Shown here: positions 53,893-62,699 of the stretch, one piece after another
Numbering within the stretch: the stretch's first letter is position 1
Layout of the letters: each line of letters opens with the position of its first letter
Origin: Pseudomonas sp. GD03919
GTDB lineage: Bacteria; Pseudomonadota; Gammaproteobacteria; Pseudomonadales; Pseudomonadaceae
NCBI RefSeq assembly: GCF_029814935.1
Contig: NZ_CP104582.1
Location: 3,472,001-3,536,000 of the forward strand
Direction of reading: 5' to 3'
DNA length: 64,000 nucleotides
Position numbers and translations under genes: made by a program
Notes under the pieces: model-generated
Told to the model about the DNA's origin: nothing
What the model saw: the letters and a program-made list of their open reading frames with translations, nothing else
The model's database searches: none

Positions 53893-55570
53893 GGCCCAGG
53901 CTGTGTAAAAACGCTGGCATCGACCTTGCTGTGATTTGATGGATTCAAATCAGCGGGGGATGCAGATGAAGCGCTTTATCCAGGGAGAGCATCGAGGCCA
54001 AAGCACACTGCTTCCCGAGAGCCTGAATGACTACGTGGCGGACACCAACCCGGTGCGGGTGGTCGATGTTTTCGTCGATGAACTCGATCTTGGCCAACTG
54101 GGTTTCGATGGCGTCATCCCGGCTGAAACTGGTCGGCCTGCCTACCATCCTGCCGACTTGCTGAAGATCTACATCTACGGCTACCTCAATCGCATCCAAT
54201 CCAGCCGCCGCCTTGAGCGAGAGGCTCAGCGCAACGTCGAGCTGATGTGGCTGACCGGGCGTTTGAAGCCGGACTTCAAGACCATCGCCAATTTCCGCAA
54301 GGATAACGGCAAGGCAATCCGCGGCGTCTGTCGGCAGTTCGTGGTGCTGTGTCAGCAGCTCGGTCTGTTTGCCGAGGCGCTGGTGGCCATCGACGGCAGC
54401 AAGTTCAAGGCGGTCAACAATCGTGACCGCAACTTCACCAGTGCCAAGCTGCAACGTCGGATGGAGGAGATCGAATCCAGCATCAGCCGCTACCTGACAG
54501 CGCTAGATACCGCCGACCGACAGGAGCCCGTAGTGGCACAGGCCAAGGCAGAGCGCCTGCACAGCAAGATTGCCGCCCTTAAAACCAAGATGCAGGAACT
54601 GCGAGATATCGGGGCTCAGCTTGAGTCCGCCCCGGACAAGCAGATCTCCCTGACCGATCCAGATGCCCGCTCGATGATGACTCGCGGCACCGGCTTGGTT
54701 GGCTACAACGTCCAGGCTGCGGTCGATACGAAGCATCACCTGATCGTGACGCACGAGGTCACCAACAACGGCGTCGACCGCGACCAACTGAGTGCCATGG
54801 CCAAGCAGGCACGGGACGCGATGGGCGTGGAATCACTGTCGGTGGTCGCCGACCGGGGGTATTTCAAAAGTGAGGAAATCCTCGCCTGCCACGAAGTAGG
54901 CATCACCACCTTCGTGCCCAAGGCCAAGACATCGGCCGCCGCAGCAGCTGGTCGCTTTGGTCGCGATGATTTCATCTATGACGCGGCCCATGACGAGTAC
55001 CGTTGCCCAATCGGAGAACGCTTGGTCTGGCGTTTCTCGACGGTTGAGAAAGGCCTGAAACTGCACCGTTACTGGAGTTCGCACTGCCAAGGTTGTGCGT
55101 TGAAAGATCAGTGCACGCCGAGCGCACAGCGGCGGGTGAGTCGCTGGGAGCACGAGTCGGTGCTCGACGCGATGCAGTCCCGTCTAGATCAGGCGCCGGA
55201 GATGATGCGCATCCGCCGTCAGACGGTGGAACATCCGTTCGGCACGTTGAAGGCCTGGATGGGCGCCACTCATTTTCTCACCAAGACGCTCGACCGGGTG
55301 AGCACGGAAATGAGCCTGCATGTGCTCGCCTACAACTTCAAACGGGTGCTGAACCTGCTGGGCAATAGTGCGCTGATGGCCGCAATGAGGGCCTGAAACC
55401 CCACTGGCAGCTCGTTAAACTCGTCACCAAGCATCGCGGAGCCACACTTGCCCGAATCGGTTGAATGACTCGGATCGACACACCAGGAGTCCGTAGGGCC
55501 TCTGGGCACCGCTAAAACAATCCAATATCCAGCTATCCATCACCCGCTGCGTTTTTACACAGTCTGGGCC
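53893..55570 (+). mobile_element. IS1182-family insertion sequence
   Basis: About 1678 bp, bounded by inverted repeats of about 22 bp that begin GGCCCAG[G/A]CTGTGTAAAA (one mismatch). One intact transposase gene. I see no clear target duplication, so the outer edges may be off by a few bases. The element separates the relay operon from the Fic operon. Confidence 0.8.
53966..55396 (+). CDS. IS1182-family transposase
   Basis: A 476-residue transposase with the IS1182-type N-terminus (VELMWLTGRLKPDFKTIANF) and DDE signs: VAIDGSKFKA, VVADRGYFKSEE and, late, VEHPFGTLKAWMG. GGGGGATGCAG precedes the ATG at 53966. Complete. Confidence 0.92.
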   Translation: MKRFIQGEHRGQSTLLPESLNDYVADTNPVRVVDVFVDELDLGQLGFDGVIPAETGRPAYHPADLLKIYIYGYLNRIQSSRRLEREAQRNVELMWLTGRLKPDFKTIANFRKDNGKAIRGVCRQFVVLCQQLGLFAEALVAIDGSKFKAVNNRDRNFTSAKLQRRMEEIESSISRYLTALDTADRQEPVVAQAKAERLHSKIAALKTKMQELRDIGAQLESAPDKQISLTDPDARSMMTRGTGLVGYNVQAAVDTKHHLIVTHEVTNNGVDRDQLSAMAKQARDAMGVESLSVVADRGYFKSEEILACHEVGITTFVPKAKTSAAAAAGRFGRDDFIYDAAHDEYRCPIGERLVWRFSTVEKGLKLHRYWSSHCQGCALKDQCTPSAQRRVSRWEHESVLDAMQSRLDQAPEMMRIRRQTVEHPFGTLKAWMGATHFLTKTLDRVSTEMSLHVLAYNFKRVLNLLGNSALMAAMRA

Positions 55571-55700
55571 GGAAGCGGACCATCTGCGGTGGGCTTTGGG
55601 TTCATTGGTCATGGACGTACCAATATCCAGGGCCCCAGCACATCTGAACTACTACCCCTCGCTCAGCCCCCTCGGCCCTCGCTATGGCGCAGATCGCCTA

Positions 55701-55765
55701 GAACTGCGCCAAATTCGCCACTCCAATTGGCGCAGTTCCGAAAACTGCGCCACAATTGCGCCAAC
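55701..55765. promoter_or_regulatory. Repeated AACTGCGCCA words, probable operator of Fic operon
   Basis: A perfect 12-bp inverted repeat GAACTGCGCCAA / TTGGCGCAGTTC (55701-55712 and 55727-55738), followed by two more direct half sites (AACTGCGCCA near 55743 and TTGCGCCAA near 55756). It ends about 27 bp before the Fic start at 55792. A dimeric or cooperatively bound regulator is likely, possibly the Fic protein's own winged helix or the AbrB-like protein. Confidence 0.6.
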
Positions 55766-55791
55766 AGTACTCAAACGGCGCCATCTCAGCC

Positions 55792-57153
55792 ATGCCCTCT
55801 TCCACAGATTTACTAAATAGCATCCAGACATCTGGGAACGGATTGTCGCTGACAGAGCTATTAGTCAGGCACCCTGACATCGCTCGGAGAACAGCACAGC
55901 GGCTGATTGCAAAGCTGATAGAAACCGGTCAAATCTCAGCGCAAGGTGAAGGTAGAGCGCGGCGTTACTTCGGAACAGCTATCCAGGCAGAAACGAGTCC
56001 CCTGGATACCGATACTGATAGTTTTCCGTCCTTTATCCCGCTGTCGGCAGACAGTCGGGACATCCTCGCTTACATCAACCAGCCAACTGAAGCTCGCAAG
56101 CCCGTTGGCTACCAGCGCGACTTTCTGGACACCTACCAGCCGAACGTAACGAGCTACCTGCCGGAATCCTTGCGGCGCCAACTGCACAGAATGGGCAAAA
56201 CCACAGACGCTGTGGAGCCTGCTGGCACTTACAGCCGTGCGGTACTGAATCGCCTGCTGATTGATTTGTCGTGGGCATCCAGTCATTTGGAAGGAAACAC
56301 TTATTCGCGACTCGATACTCGACAGCTCATTGAGCATGGCAAGGCCGCCCGAGGCAAAGCGGCTATCGAAACGCAGATGATCTTGAACCATAAAACGGCA
56401 ATCGAGCTGTTGGTCGAGAACATTGAAAGCGCAGAGTTCAACCGCTACACATTGATGAACCTGCACAGCGCCTTGGCCGAGAACCTGCTCCCAAATCCTG
56501 CAGATGAAGGCCGCATCCGGCAGCATGCCGTCGACATTGGGAAAAGCACCTATCGCCCTCTCTCAACACCACAACAGATTGAGGACACCTTGGAGGTTCT
56601 GCTTAGCAAGGCCAATCAGATTACTGATCCGTTCGAGCAGTCGTTCTTCATGATGGTGCACCTGCCCTACCTGCAGCCCTTTGCCGACATCAACAAGCGC
56701 ACCTCCAGACTGGCAGCGAACCTGCCACTGTTTCGCGCCAACCTATGTCCGCTGACATTTCTGGATGTACCCGAACAGGCCTACAGCCGCGCCACGTTGG
56801 GCGTATACGAAATGACCCGGGTAGAGCTGCTGCGCGACCTGTACCTCTGGGCCTATGAACGCTCAACGCAGGAGTACCTGGCAATCAAGCAAGACCTTGC
56901 TGAACCAGACCCACTTAGACTGACCTGGCGGGACTTCATCAAATCGACCATTCGAGAGGTCGTCACTCATCCTGAGCTTGATCCACTGACCTGCATTCAA
57001 CACGCAGTAGCTGAGCATGTTTCAGACACTGAGCAGCCAGAAGTACAAGCCCTGATCGTTGAAGAGCTCCGACGACTGCACGAAGGGGTGCTGGCGCGTT
57101 ACGGATTACGGCCATCCGAGTTCACCCTCTGGAAATCGCGCCATGGGAATTGA
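55792..57153 (+). CDS. Fic-family protein with N-terminal winged helix
   Basis: A 453-residue protein. Residues 5-60 look like a winged helix (DIARRTAQRLIAKLIETGQI). The Fic core motif is QPFADINKR at 295-303: the canonical catalytic His is Gln, while P, F, N and R are kept. An inhibitory motif [S/T]xxxE[G/N] is present at S163-E167-G168 (SSHLEG). Fic enzymes transfer AMP or other nucleotidyl groups to proteins; with Gln for His the usual chemistry is doubtful. The gene overlaps the next start, so it leads a three-gene operon. Confidence 0.88.
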   Translation: MPSSTDLLNSIQTSGNGLSLTELLVRHPDIARRTAQRLIAKLIETGQISAQGEGRARRYFGTAIQAETSPLDTDTDSFPSFIPLSADSRDILAYINQPTEARKPVGYQRDFLDTYQPNVTSYLPESLRRQLHRMGKTTDAVEPAGTYSRAVLNRLLIDLSWASSHLEGNTYSRLDTRQLIEHGKAARGKAAIETQMILNHKTAIELLVENIESAEFNRYTLMNLHSALAENLLPNPADEGRIRQHAVDIGKSTYRPLSTPQQIEDTLEVLLSKANQITDPFEQSFFMMVHLPYLQPFADINKRTSRLAANLPLFRANLCPLTFLDVPEQAYSRATLGVYEMTRVELLRDLYLWAYERSTQEYLAIKQDLAEPDPLRLTWRDFIKSTIREVVTHPELDPLTCIQHAVAEHVSDTEQPEVQALIVEELRRLHEGVLARYGLRPSEFTLWKSRHGN

Positions 57154-58018
57154 TGATCTCACACCCAACCATTCACGCCCTCAGACAGAAAGCGAACACT
57201 CAATATTAAGCCCTATGGATTACGAAAGCCTTCTTGCACAGGTCGTCCAACTAGTCGAAGACGCTGGCCTGCTGCTCATTACTGAATGGCAGCGCCCAGA
57301 AGGACCTCGCGGCTCAGGCGATAAAGCAGATGTCGATGTTGAAATTGAATCACTGCTAAAGCCGCGGTTACTGCAGCTGCTCGACTGTGATTTCTGGGGT
57401 GAGGAAACAGGCCATAGGCTCACAGGAGCCAGGTATTGCTGGGTTGTTGACCCCAATGATGGGACTGCAGACTTCCTGAAAGGCCACAAAGGCTCTGCAA
57501 TATCTGTCGGCTTGCTTGAGGATGCCCAACCGGTGCTTGGCGTGGTCTATGCACCTGTTTTGCTGGATGGTGATTCCGACTGCGTCGCATGGGCAAAAGG
57601 GGCACCGTGTGTGCTTCGCAATGGGAGCCCCATTAAAGCGACACTCACCCAAAAAGAATGGAATCAAGACAGCAGAGTTATGGTCAGCACTGCGGCAACG
57701 AACAAGCCCGAAATCAATTCTGAATTGTGCTCACCAGGTTGCTTTGTGGCGATGCCCAGCATCGCCTATCGGTTGGCACGAGTCGCAGCAGGTGATGGGG
57801 ATGCAGGCGTATCGCTTGTGCCGGTTTCAGCACACGATGTGGCTGCAGGTCATGCGCTGCTAATTGGCGCAGGGGGCGTGCTGATTGACCAGGATGGGAA
57901 CAGCATCACTTATGTCACTGAAGCCGACATGCAGACAGTATCTCGGAGATGCTTTGGCGGTACGCGAGAAGCCTGCCAGTCACTGGCAAGCCGAAATTGG
58001 AGCAAGGTATTTACATGA
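57143..58018 (+). CDS. Inositol-monophosphatase-family / CysQ-like phosphatase
   Basis: A 291-residue metal-dependent phosphatase. The metal ligands are in WGEETG (residues 85-90) and DPNDGT (103-108), with the C-terminal AHDVAAGHALLIGAGG as the third ligand region. CysQ removes the 3'-phosphate from PAP; the exact substrate here is not known. The start at 57143 overlaps the Fic stop; 57215 is an alternative. It overlaps the AbrB-like gene by 4 bp (ATGA), so it works with both neighbours or is an immunity/clearance enzyme for a Fic product, which is speculative. Confidence 0.8.
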   Translation: MGIDDLTPNHSRPQTESEHSILSPMDYESLLAQVVQLVEDAGLLLITEWQRPEGPRGSGDKADVDVEIESLLKPRLLQLLDCDFWGEETGHRLTGARYCWVVDPNDGTADFLKGHKGSAISVGLLEDAQPVLGVVYAPVLLDGDSDCVAWAKGAPCVLRNGSPIKATLTQKEWNQDSRVMVSTAATNKPEINSELCSPGCFVAMPSIAYRLARVAAGDGDAGVSLVPVSAHDVAAGHALLIGAGGVLIDQDGNSITYVTEADMQTVSRRCFGGTREACQSLASRNWSKVFT

Positions 58019-58159
58019 AAACGCTAAAAGTCGTGATCGAGGATTGGGATGGTGATGGCGCCATTCGCATTCCCGATGAGGTCCTCCAAGAGCTCGGTGT
58101 AGATGTTGGTGACTCCCTTTATCTAGTCGAGGAATACGTTGGCTCAACGCGGTGCCTAG

Positions 58160-59490
58160 CAGGCCGTTGAAAAAAGCCAGAGCCCGCGTGGCTCTGGCAA
58201 AATGGCGGCCATCCTCTTCTGCCGAAGCCAGCCCAAGCCGATGCGTGGACTCGACCTCAAACAAAACGAGCTGTTCAGTTATACGACGCTGGAGCAGCGC
58301 ATCCCGAACGATCACCCGCTGCGTCCCCTGCGAGGCCTGGTCGATACCGTTCTGGCTTCGATGGATCGGGACTTCGACGGGCTGTACTCCACCCTGGGAC
58401 GGGCCTCGATTGCGCCGGAGCGGCTGCTGCGCGCCTCGTTGCTGCAGGTGATTTACACCATTCGCTCCGAGCGGCAGTTGGTCGAGCAGATTGATTTCAA
58501 CCTGCTGTTTCGCTGGTTCGTCGGCTTGTCGATGGACGAGCGCATGTGGGATCACTCGACCTTCAGCCAGAACCGTGACCGCTTGTTCAACCAGGATGTA
58601 GCGCGGCTGTTCTTCCAGCGCATCAAGTCGCTGGCCGCATGGTCCGAGTACGCCAGCAACGAGCATTTCAGCGTCGATGGCACGCTGATCGACGCCTGGG
58701 CCTCGCACAAGTCCTTTATCAAGAAGGATGGCGGCGACCCACCGGAGGATGGCACGCGCAACCCCGATGCCGACTTCAAGGGCGAGAAGCGCAGCAACGC
58801 GACCCACCAATCGACCAGCGATCCCGAGGCCCGGCTGGCGCGCAAGAGCAATGGCGATGCCAGTCGTCTGGCGCACATGGCCCACACGATGATGGAGCAC
58901 CGCAACGGTCTGATCGTGGATGTGGAATGCACCGAGTTCAATGGACGTGCCGAGGTAGAGGCGGCGCTGGAGATGCTGGAGCGCACGGCCAAGCCGGGCA
59001 GCACGGTAGGTGCAGACAAGAATTACGACCAGAAGCGTTTCGTGCAGAGGGCGCGCGAGCTGAAAGTGACACCGCATGTGGCGCAGAAGCGCAAGGGCAG
59101 CGCCATCGATGGGCGCACCACGCGGCATCCGGGGTATGCCGCCAGCCAGAAGATCCGCAAGCGGATCGAAGAAGGTTTTGGCTGGCTGAAGACGGTTGGC
59201 GGCCTGCGCAAGACCAAGCTGATCGGTCGCGCCAAGCTGAGTGCTCAGTTATTGCTGGGTTTCTCGGTCTACAACCTGATCCGACTGGGTAGCCTGTCGG
59301 GTTGGTGGCGAGGATCGCATGTATAGGGCGAGTTACGCCCAAAAAACGCCGAAAGGCGTGAACGTGGTGCTGAAACCTGTCAAAAAGGCCTGAAGTCAGG
59401 CCTTGTGTGGACTCCGTTAGGCCAAAGCGCTTGAAAAAGCGCCAAACCGGACGGGTTGGGGCAGTTGAAGCCGAGTTTTTCAACGGCCTG
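58160..59490 (+). mobile_element. IS5-family insertion sequence, copy 2
   Basis: 1331 bp, with the same inverted repeats as the copy at 22695, flanked by CTAG (58156-58159 and 59491-59494). Same orientation as copy 1. The only difference I noticed between the two is a single base, near 59347 here. Confidence 0.93.
58202..59326 (+). CDS. IS5-family transposase, copy 2
   Basis: A 374-residue DDE transposase, the same as the product at 22737 (SVDGTLIDAW, GADKNYDQK, RIEEGFGWLKT). Intact. Confidence 0.92.
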   Translation: MAAILFCRSQPKPMRGLDLKQNELFSYTTLEQRIPNDHPLRPLRGLVDTVLASMDRDFDGLYSTLGRASIAPERLLRASLLQVIYTIRSERQLVEQIDFNLLFRWFVGLSMDERMWDHSTFSQNRDRLFNQDVARLFFQRIKSLAAWSEYASNEHFSVDGTLIDAWASHKSFIKKDGGDPPEDGTRNPDADFKGEKRSNATHQSTSDPEARLARKSNGDASRLAHMAHTMMEHRNGLIVDVECTEFNGRAEVEAALEMLERTAKPGSTVGADKNYDQKRFVQRARELKVTPHVAQKRKGSAIDGRTTRHPGYAASQKIRKRIEEGFGWLKTVGGLRKTKLIGRAKLSAQLLLGFSVYNLIRLGSLSGWWRGSHV

Positions 59491-59589
59491 CTAGTGCTGA
59501 GCAAAACTGAACGCACTCCAGACCGCGTTGATGAACTGGTCGGACACTGGGATACCTTCGGAAAAGTGCAGAATGTTACGGATGATTGA

Positions 59590-59906
59590 GCAGGCAACCA
59601 GGCAGAACTGGCTGCCCTGCCTGTCGCATGACGTCATGAGCAAAGCGTTTAGAGGACTGATCGGGGCAACCACCTGAACCAAAACGCCTTGATCAATCCA
59701 GTCAGTTCAACTCCCCAGAAAGGATTTGAACGCAAAAAACCCTCCCTGTACCGCGCTAAGCCTTTGAAGTGAAAATCGATTTGGATGCGCTCTTGACGGA
59801 AGGCTCAAGGTTCCTATACTGCTCAACGACTGAGTGAAATCCTACAAATCAGTTTTCCGAGGCCAAGCGCCTGAAACGCTGATTTGAGCTGGGCATTTGT
59901 GTCTTT
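59590..59906. other. Intergenic stretch, no supported gene
   Basis: No gene supported here. A 10-bp word TACAAATCAG occurs near 59843 and again at 59941, beyond the attachment-like sequence. The stretch probably marks the outer edge of the first island. Confidence 0.45.
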
Positions 59907-59931
59907 GGATTCAAATCCCCCCGGCCCACCA
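59907..59931 (+). other. tRNA/tmRNA 3'-end-like sequence, candidate attachment site
   Basis: GGATTCAAATCC followed by CCCCGGCCCACCA: a T-arm-like stem-loop and acceptor strand ending in CCA, without the rest of a tRNA upstream. This is what is left at the far end of an island integrated in a tRNA or tmRNA gene. Which gene is not clear. Confidence 0.55.
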
Positions 59932-59948
59932 AAAATCCCTTACAAATC

Positions 59949-59981
59949 AGGCACTTAGCGAATAGCTACAGTGCCTTTTTT
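59949..59981 (+). terminator. Rho-independent terminator downstream of tRNA-like end
   Basis: AGGCAC stem, 16-base loop, GTGCCT stem and a run of Ts. It lies 18 bp after the CCA, as a terminator of the original tRNA or tmRNA gene would. Confidence 0.65.
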
Positions 59982-60173
59982 GTGTCTTTTTGGGCAGCTA
60001 TGGCTGGGTAATGCCAGCTTTATGACAGCCTCCCTTCCCGTGAATCCCATCCTCGGCTACCGCCCCTCAACAACTGACAAAACGTTTTCCGTCGCTTTTC
60101 TGGTTTGAAAACGCGCCACAGCGATCTGTCGAGGGTATTAAATCTGTGTCGGCTTACACACAGAGACCTACAT

Positions 60174-60422
60174 ATGCCGACACATGCCCCCAAGAAGTAT
60201 TTGATCAGCCACACCTCTCTGCAGCAATGCTTTGACAAGAGCCGCTCCGGCCTCGAGAAGCTGCGAGAAAACGATCCCAGCTTCCCTCGCCCCATCAAAT
60301 TTGGCTCAAGCAAACAGGCTGGCGTTTACTTCGTCGTCGCGGAGGTGGAGGCCTGGCTAGAGAGCAAGATCAGCGAACGTGATGGCACCACTGAGGATCT
60401 CCCCAAGAGAGATGAGCAATGA
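60174..60422 (+). CDS. AlpA-family regulator / excisionase
   Basis: An 82-residue MerR-like winged-helix protein (KKYLISHTSLQQCFDKSRSGLEKL, then FPRPIKFGSSKQ and VEAWLESKI), the hallmark of AlpA/Cox excisionases of P4-like islands. The start at 60174 is preferred to a longer frame. It overlaps the DUF3987 gene by 4 bp. A TGTGT/ACACA inverted repeat upstream (near 60145-60161) could be its own site. Confidence 0.82.
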   Translation: MPTHAPKKYLISHTSLQQCFDKSRSGLEKLRENDPSFPRPIKFGSSKQAGVYFVVAEVEAWLESKISERDGTTEDLPKRDEQ

Positions 60423-60946
60423 CCACATACGAGCAGATCCCGCCGTTCCTGGCGGCGATGCCCGAACCGGCACGTGCCTCATATCTCAGCCCAGAAATTG
60501 CGCCAAAGCCGCTCCCGTGTGAGTTAACGAGGGTCATGCCCTGGCATGACGAGTTACTGCCAGCCGATCTGCGGGAATATGTCCGTGATGTCGCTGAGCG
60601 CACTCAATGCCCAGCAGATTTTATCGGAGTCGCGCTCGTGGTTGCTGTCAGCGCCGTGGTCGGCCGAAAATTTACCATCCACCCGAAACAGCACGATGAT
60701 TGGATGGTCGTTCCTAACCAGTGGGGTATCGTCATCGGGCGGCCATCTGCGATGAAATCGCCTGCACTCAAACAGGCACTGCGCCCACTGCATGCGCTGG
60801 AGTCCAGGGCGCGAAAAAAGTACGGCCTGGCTGAGGCTGATCACAAGGCAAGCAGCGAGTTGCTCGAAATGGAACGCAACGCCGCCAAGGTCAAGGCAAA
60901 AAACTCCTCAGTAGTGGCGACAAAAACGCAGCTTTGGCGGAACTGA
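60419..60946 (+). pseudogene. DUF3987 (island primase-helicase) gene, truncated
   Basis: The 175 codons correspond to the N-terminal part of DUF3987 proteins, with VALVVAVSAVVGRKF and NQWGIVIGRPSAMKSP, the latter just ahead of where the ATPase would continue. The family is usually 500-800 residues. The frame ends near 60946 after an IS21-type sequence begins, so the gene is cut. It formed an AlpA-primase unit of a P4-like island. Confidence 0.75.
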
Positions 60947-61302
60947 ACAGACTTTCCAGCGACATGCAGGCTCCAGTCCTGCGCCGGTACAGCAGTGCCG
61001 GTGATTACCTCTGTCGCTTTGCCGCCAGCGGTCTAGCCTGGCCCTGTTCGTTGTCCGATTCCGAGCTGGAACAGCAGCTGTTCCCACCGGCGCAGGCAGT
61101 GCCCAGCGAGCAGCGGCCACTGCCCGATTGGGCCATGATCCACGCCGAGCTACGCCGGCCGGGCGTGACCTTGGCGCTGCTCTGGCAGGAGTACCGCCTG
61201 AACCAGCCGCAGGGCTTTCAGTACAGCTGGTTCTGCGAAAACTATCGGGCCTGGCAGGGCAAGCTGGATGTGGTGATGGCCGTGGAATGCCTGGCCAGAT
61301 GA
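60934..61302 (+). pseudogene. IS21-family IstA N-terminal fragment
   Basis: Codons read like the first 120 residues of IstA: LCRFAASGLAWPCSL, ELEQQLFPPA, LPDWAMIHAELRRPGVTLALLW and FCENYRAWQG. The DDE core is missing. This fragment abuts the truncated DUF3987 gene and presumably caused the truncation. Confidence 0.75.
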
Positions 61303-61326
61303 GAGCGGACTGGGTGGCCGGATGGC

Positions 61327-61659
61327 GTGGAATCCGCAAGCATGACTTACGACCAGGGCCGGGAGATGGCGCGACACGCCGAGATCACCCAAAGAACCGG
61401 CGTGGCGATCTACTTCTGCGACCCGCACAGCCCCTGGCAGCGCGGCAGCAACGAAAACATCAACGGCCTAATTCGTCAGTACTTGCCCAAGGGCACAGAC
61501 CTGTCGGTACACAGCCAAGAGGAGCTGAATGCCATCGCACTGCAACTGAACATGCGACCGCGTAAGCGCTTCGACTTCAAGTGCCCAATCGAAGTTATGG
61601 GCGAGGTGATGCAGAAGGCCATGGCTATGCGGCATGATGCTCCAGCTTCAATTCAATGA
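61327..61659 (+). pseudogene. IS30-family transposase C-terminal fragment
   Basis: Reads [31 protein letters not shown] and [13 protein letters not shown], the last two of the DDE residues and the C-terminus of IS30-type transposases. The N-terminal two thirds are absent. Confidence 0.78.
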
Positions 61660-61700
61660 CCGTGTTGCACTCAGCTCCTGCAACCGCCAAGGATAAAGAC

Positions 61701-62279
61701 ATGGCCACTCAACCTCTGCTCTACACCCTGCACATCCAGCTGGAGCCGCTGCAGCTCGATCCGCCGATCTGGAGGCGCATCCGCGTCAGCGGCGACTGCA
61801 CCCTGCGTAAACTGCACCACTTCATTCAGGCGGCCATGGGCTGGCACAGCAGCCATCTGCATGAGTTCAGTTTGGGGATGAACCGCTACATGCCCCTGGA
61901 TGCGGCATTCATGGACGACGACGAGGCGCTGGATGATCGCAAGTTCAAGCTGCGCCGCATGCTGAAGGAAGGAGACCGCCTGCGCTACCTCTACGACTTT
62001 GGCGATAGCTGGCAGCATTTGATCGCCGTAGAGACTATCGAACCCTGCGACTTCACGGGCACCTGGTGCGAGGTGCTGGATGGCGCCCGCGCCTGCCCTC
62101 CCGAGGATGTAGGCGGTGTGCCGGGTTATCTGGACTTTCTGGCACTGATCCAGCAACCGGCCAGCGAGGAAGGCCGAAGCGTACTGGAATGGGCCGGCGG
62201 CTATTTCGACCCTGAGAGATTTGATCGCCGAGCGGCCAACGCAGCTGTGCAGCGAATCTGCAACAATTTGTGGGGCTGA
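61701..62279 (+). CDS. pRiA4 ORF-3-like protein (IS passenger)
   Basis: A 192-residue protein of the plasmid pRiA4b ORF-3 family: LEPPIWRRI-like start (LDPPIWRRIRVSG), LHHFIQAAMGWHSSHLHEF, YDFGDSWQHLI and CPPEDVGGVPGY. AAGGA precedes the ATG at 61701; a start at 61656 is possible. Function unknown; often a passenger within IS66-like elements, which fits the IS66 remnant that follows at once. Confidence 0.85.
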   Translation: MATQPLLYTLHIQLEPLQLDPPIWRRIRVSGDCTLRKLHHFIQAAMGWHSSHLHEFSLGMNRYMPLDAAFMDDDEALDDRKFKLRRMLKEGDRLRYLYDFGDSWQHLIAVETIEPCDFTGTWCEVLDGARACPPEDVGGVPGYLDFLALIQQPASEEGRSVLEWAGGYFDPERFDRRAANAAVQRICNNLWG

Positions 62280-62282
62280 GTC

Positions 62283-62604
62283 AGCAGCGCCCCAAGCGTT
62301 GGGCAGCGTTGGTGCGCTACCTGGATGACTGCAACCTACTCATCGACAACAACTGGATCGAGAACCAGATCCGCCCCTGGGCCCTGGAACGCGCCAACTG
62401 GCTGTTTGCCGGCTCGCTACGCAGGGCCAGCGTGGTGCAGCCTTGATGACGCTGATCCAGTCAGCCCGCCTGAACGGACACGATCCGTACGTCTACCTGA
62501 AGGATGTGCTCATGCGCCTGCCGACGCAGAAGGCCAGCGCCCTGGCCGAGCTTCTGCCGCACAACTGGGTGCCCGCCGGCAAGGTTCGATGCCCGTTCGC
62601 TTAC
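62283..62604 (+). pseudogene. IS66 TnpC C-terminal relic with right end
   Basis: Codons in two frames match the last 110 residues of TnpC (IDNNWIENQIRPWALER, then a frameshift near 62430, then QSARLNGHDPYVYLKDVL). The right end GCCCGTTCGCTTAC (62591-62604) is the same as that of the intact IS66 at 40163. Confidence 0.8.
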
Positions 62605-62699
62605 TGATGACCGCCTGAGTGACCTTGAAGAGCAGCGATGAGTAGTCCATGTGTTTCTCCAGCTTCTATCCAGCCTTAGGGGCCTGTGCGCAGCGCCAC

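Larger units (their letters stand above)
58015..59589 (+). pseudogene. AbrB/MazE-like regulator gene split by IS5 copy 2
   Basis: Runs 58015-58159, is interrupted, and resumes at 59495. Without the element and one CTAG copy the frame is 80 codons (79 aa), unbroken. The first half is an AbrB/MazE swapped-hairpin fold (GDGAIRIPDEVLQELGVDVGDSLYL). The second half (VDELVGHWDTFGKV) resembles an antitoxin tail. GGAGCAAGG precedes the ATG. The present product reads only a few residues into the IS. If this was the repressor or antitoxin of the operon, its loss may derepress Fic. Confidence 0.8.

Noticed and set aside
22695..59490. A single composite IS5 transposon
   Set aside because: The two copies have their own 4-bp duplications (TTAG and CTAG), each matching on both sides, so they inserted independently.
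59615..59635. Another lone GTCGCA half site
   Set aside because: No partner half site and no gene start nearby.
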